DNA of 64,000 nt from Psettodes erumei. Taxonomy: Eukaryota > Chordata > Actinopteri > Pleuronectiformes > Psettodidae. Shown here piece after piece: positions 61,797 to 64,000 of this stretch. The position numbers and the translations under genes are program-made. Location of the stretch: positions 1,124,001 through 1,188,000 of the forward strand of contig JAFBJZ010000371.1 of NCBI GenBank assembly GCA_016785225.1, in the 5' to 3' direction. Under the pieces are notes generated by a model. It made no database searches. It was given only the letters and a program-made list of their open reading frames with translations, and had not been told where the DNA came from. The first letter of the stretch is position 1. Each line of letters starts with the position of its first letter.

Positions 61797-63363
61797 TGGA
61801 TCGTGATGGAAAGTGACAGCACCCGCATGCGGTACACAACATGATGCTGTGTATTTAATTTGTTGAAGTCAGAGAGTGAGCAACATCTCAAAATTCGTAC
61901 TCGTACCAGATGCAAGTACTTGCACTCGGTATGAAACAACATGGTATCGGTGCATCCTTAATCCAGAGCTCTGTCACACTTTGCTGTGTGACATAGATAC
62001 ATACATCAATGAGGTTTTTGGCGTGGAAGACATCAGAGATCTCATAGCCAAGTAGATCCTCTTTGGTTCTTCCCAGACCCTGGATGTTGACATGTTGGAC
62101 AACCACCTGTGGGTGAAGATATTTCACTGGAATTAATTTCATATCATCAGCATATGTGGATGACAGAACCCTTAAAATCTGAAAAAGGTTTTCTTCCTCC
62201 GGTTAGTGCTGGTTTTTTCAAGGTTTTCCTTGATTGTGATAGCATGTAAAAAATGCTCTTTAATGTTATATTGATGTAAATGAACTATATTTAAGTTATT
62301 ATGTACGTATACACTTGAATAAACCTTGACTGAAGTTTACATCCCTGCCTTAATGCCTGTATTTCACCATTGTATTTAAATGTCTAAAATATTTCTTTCA
62401 TGTACCTCTACTGAATAATAAGTACATATTTCTTCAGAATATTGGCTGGATAAATACACTAAAACATAATGAGGATGGCTGGATGGTGTACGTACTGTCC
62501 AGGAACAGATGCATGGAGAAATATTTCACCTTAACAAAATGCTCATAAAGTCAAACTTGTGTGACCAAAAAAACAGCTTAACCTTAATCTTAAAACTTAA
62601 AACAATGTTATATGCTAAGAAATGGGCTGTAACCCCGAGTATAACTGATGATCCTACGACTCTGACTCACGTCCTTGTTTTCCAGGATCTCCTGCTTGGG
62701 CTCGTGCTCTGGTTCTGGAGTCTCCACCAAGTCATCGGGGTTGACGCCCAAGTCCCGGCCATGCATCGGGAGAGGATCCAGACTCTGCGGCAATCGTAAG
62801 GAGGCCAATGAAAATCACACTGCCTGTCCCGTTCAGTGCAAACGGCCCTGTCAGTCCTAATTTGCTGTTGAGTTAAGTCTGCACATGTGTGAAGCTTGAC
62901 TTTTAGTTGTTTGGGCTGAGACTGTCATATTTATATCTATCTTTGTTACACGGCGAGGAGAAAGCATGATAGTAGAAACATCCAATTTGGCCTTACAAAA
63001 ACATGACCACATGTTTTGGTAGCCGTCATGGCAGAGAAAGGGCAGCAGAGTCAGTGGGTGGGGCTTTTGTGGGAGTCACAGCACATTTACACTTCACGCA
63101 CTCGTTCACTGGCTGCTGTTTTAGTACATTTACATCGTGTACACTCAATCATCGGCTACTGTTTTCAATACACGTACACTGGGTTCGCTCAGTCACTGGC
63201 TGCTGTTTTTATCTGGTCGACTGTCACAGAACATCGAGTACAGATGCTGTGGAGACTGCAGCCTTCCACACACACCGGGCACGGAGGTCATGCACAAAAA
63301 CTCCAATTACACGGCCGGCTGTCGGGGAGACACGAGGTTTACCTTAGCATGGACAGTCCCCAT
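54832..63363 (-). CDS. samm50: Sorting and assembly machinery component 50 (Sam50)
   Basis: Sam50 is the Omp85-type beta-barrel of the mitochondrial outer membrane. It inserts beta-barrel precursors and supports cristae via MICOS. The exons are 63363-63343, 62784-62671, 62106-62005, 61403-61316, 61140-61034, 60155-60025, 59109-59022, 58696-58568, 58404-58333, 57393-57307, 57036-56966, 56620-56553, 56019-55873, 55559-55418 and 54877-54832. They total 1413 bp (470 aa; human 469) and all junctions are in frame. Exon 1 encodes only MGTVHAK, matching the human start MGTVHAR. The POTRA domain spans roughly residues 45-135 (VVVQHVNIQGLGRTKEDLLG … GLDVTFEVTE). The barrel follows: SYNTMVGNNEGSM, FSYGTKETSYGLSFFKP, VTGQFPWSSL and KWEGVWRELG. 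The L6 motif is VRGF (Arg347), and the C-terminus is GAGIRFL. Zebrafish also has a samm50-like paralogue, and which one this is remains open. The intron 13 donor is unusual (GTTGGT). Confidence 0.95.
57846..58305. mobile_element. TIR-bearing non-autonomous DNA transposon, near full length
   Basis: The left end CGGTCGACCGAATAATTTGG then CCGATATTTC and the right end GGCATCGGCCGTTGAAAAAC then CCATATCGGTCG form an imperfect terminal inverted repeat. The interior has CAGATGATGTTACTTGGCAT, shared in reverse with the 29112 copy. It is about 460 bp, has no coding capacity, and lies in samm50 intron 9. At least three relatives are in this window. Confidence 0.7.
58990..59012. repeat. CA microsatellite near samm50 exon 7 donor
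   Basis: In sense orientation the intron after exon 7 starts GTAAGTGTGACAGAGTGTGT, so a GT tract begins about 14 bases in. Confidence 0.85.
59440..59560. repeat. CT-rich polypyrimidine tract
   Basis: About 120 bp are almost wholly C and T on the plus strand, with a pure CT core near 59459-59480, in samm50 intron 6. On the transcript it is a purine-rich GA tract. Confidence 0.85.
61487..61962. mobile_element. Non-autonomous repeat with GGTATCGGTGCATCC end
   Basis: The left part has CCAGTACACGGTACTGGCCC then GATACT and the right end ACATGGTATCGGTGCATCCT. Such termini are common in teleost non-autonomous DNA transposons as remembered. It includes a CA run at 61766-61794. The 61715-61800 part is shared with 11895-12000. 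No frame is present. It lies in samm50 intron 3. Confidence 0.5.
63097..63215. repeat. Minisatellite, 43-44 bp unit, about 2.7 copies
   Basis: The block CACTGGCTGCTGTTTT (or ATCGGCTACTGTTTT) recurs with GGCT at 63111, 63154 and 63198, separated by ACACGTACACT-like spacers. The repeat lies in samm50 intron 1, about 130 bp downstream of the first coding exon. Confidence 0.7.
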
Positions 63364-64000
63364 GGTAAGAACCCGCTCCTTATAACCTCTTCACTGGGGA
63401 TTAGCAGCTCTGCACGACGGTGTAAATGAAAAACGACTGCGACTACTTTCTCCACTACTCCTCCTTCAAGGGAGACGCCATGACAGTCGGTGGGGTCTCG
63501 TGTTGTGTTTGGGTACCCATTTCACAGTGCGTGAACTCCTGAACGTCTCGCGACGGGTTTCCAGCAAGCTGCAGACGGTCTATGGCTGCACATTTAAAAT
63601 CAAGTGTTCCTCATGTATCGATTGATATTATTTCGGCAACACATTGCTGAATGAAAAGGTGAGTCGTTCTCCAATAATAATATAAATTGCATACGTCTTT
63701 CCTCTCCACTGACAGAATGCCAGCCCTACGAATAAACTCCGCGACCAAAACTGCAACGACACGTTTGCAACAATAGGGCAGGGTAATGTGTTAAGTATTA
63801 CACTGTGTGAAACAACCATGACACTGAGCAGAGGACAGGTCGGATGCCACTGTCAGCGCTCACAAATGTGCTGCTCTTGAAGGCATCGCCGGGTCCTCTC
63901 TCTTTGATTGGTCAGATATGAGAACGCATGAAAGTGGGCGCGGCTAATGTCAGCCCGAATCACTGACGGGGCTTCTCCAGCAGATGGCTGCCTGATTTCA
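63364..64000. other. samm50 upstream flank
   Basis: This is the sequence upstream of the samm50 start. A minus-strand CCAAT lies at 63907-63911, about 545 bp before the start codon. No TATA box or additional exon is evident, and the short open frames carry no recognisable motif. Confidence 0.5.

Noticed and set aside
63900..63915. Minus-strand CCAAT box as the samm50 promoter
   Set aside because: It is about 545 bp from the start codon with no supporting elements. A single pentamer is expected by chance, so it is mentioned only in the flank description.
1..64000. CRISPR arrays, operons, prophage or toxin systems
   Set aside because: Spliced vertebrate genes, fish transposons and microsatellites account for the window. 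The tandem repeats seen are simple dinucleotide or intronic minisatellites without spacer structure.

Overview
This window is vertebrate nuclear DNA, almost certainly from a ray-finned (teleost) fish. The genes are split by GT-AG introns. The encoded proteins align along their whole length with vertebrate families as recalled from memory, without a database search. The non-coding DNA is full of CA/GT microsatellites, decayed Tc1/mariner copies and other fish-type dispersed repeats. There is no operon, CRISPR array or phage-like content.

Four protein-coding genes can be reconstructed exon by exon. (1) slc41a2, minus strand, 32554 to 5377: a Mg2+ transporter of the SLC41/MgtE family, 10 coding exons, 568 aa. 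(2) nopchap1 (C12orf45-like), plus strand, 34966 to 36569: a small box C/D snoRNP assembly chaperone, 4 exons, 149 aa, divergent from slc41a2. (3) aldh1l2, minus strand, 52413 to 40223: mitochondrial 10-formyltetrahydrofolate dehydrogenase, 23 exons, expected 923 aa, convergent with nopchap1. (4) samm50, minus strand, 63363 to 54832: the Sam50 beta-barrel of the mitochondrial outer-membrane sorting and assembly machinery, 15 coding exons, 470 aa. Every inferred exon junction keeps the frame, with one exception described below.

Layout: 1-5376 holds the slc41a2 3' flank and intergenic DNA. 5377-32554 is slc41a2 with very long introns rich in repeats. 32555-34965 is the divergent slc41a2/nopchap1 promoter interval. 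34966-36569 is nopchap1. 36570-40222 is the convergent interval holding both 3' UTRs. 40223-52413 is aldh1l2. 52414-54831 is the aldh1l2 upstream and samm50 downstream flank. 54832-63363 is samm50. 63364-64000 is the samm50 upstream flank. The order slc41a2-nopchap1-aldh1l2 matches human 12q23.3 as I remember it, whereas samm50 is not a neighbour of this block in human. The genes do not form a pathway, although two of the products are mitochondrial.

The most notable observations are: a one-base deletion in exon 8 of aldh1l2 that ends the reading frame just before the carrier domain, in an otherwise intact gene; a GC-AG intron directly after that exon; CA/GT repeats placed immediately after several slc41a2 splice donors; and a diverged inverted-repeat pair in slc41a2 introns that brackets exons 4 and 5. 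I found no convincing previously undescribed system.
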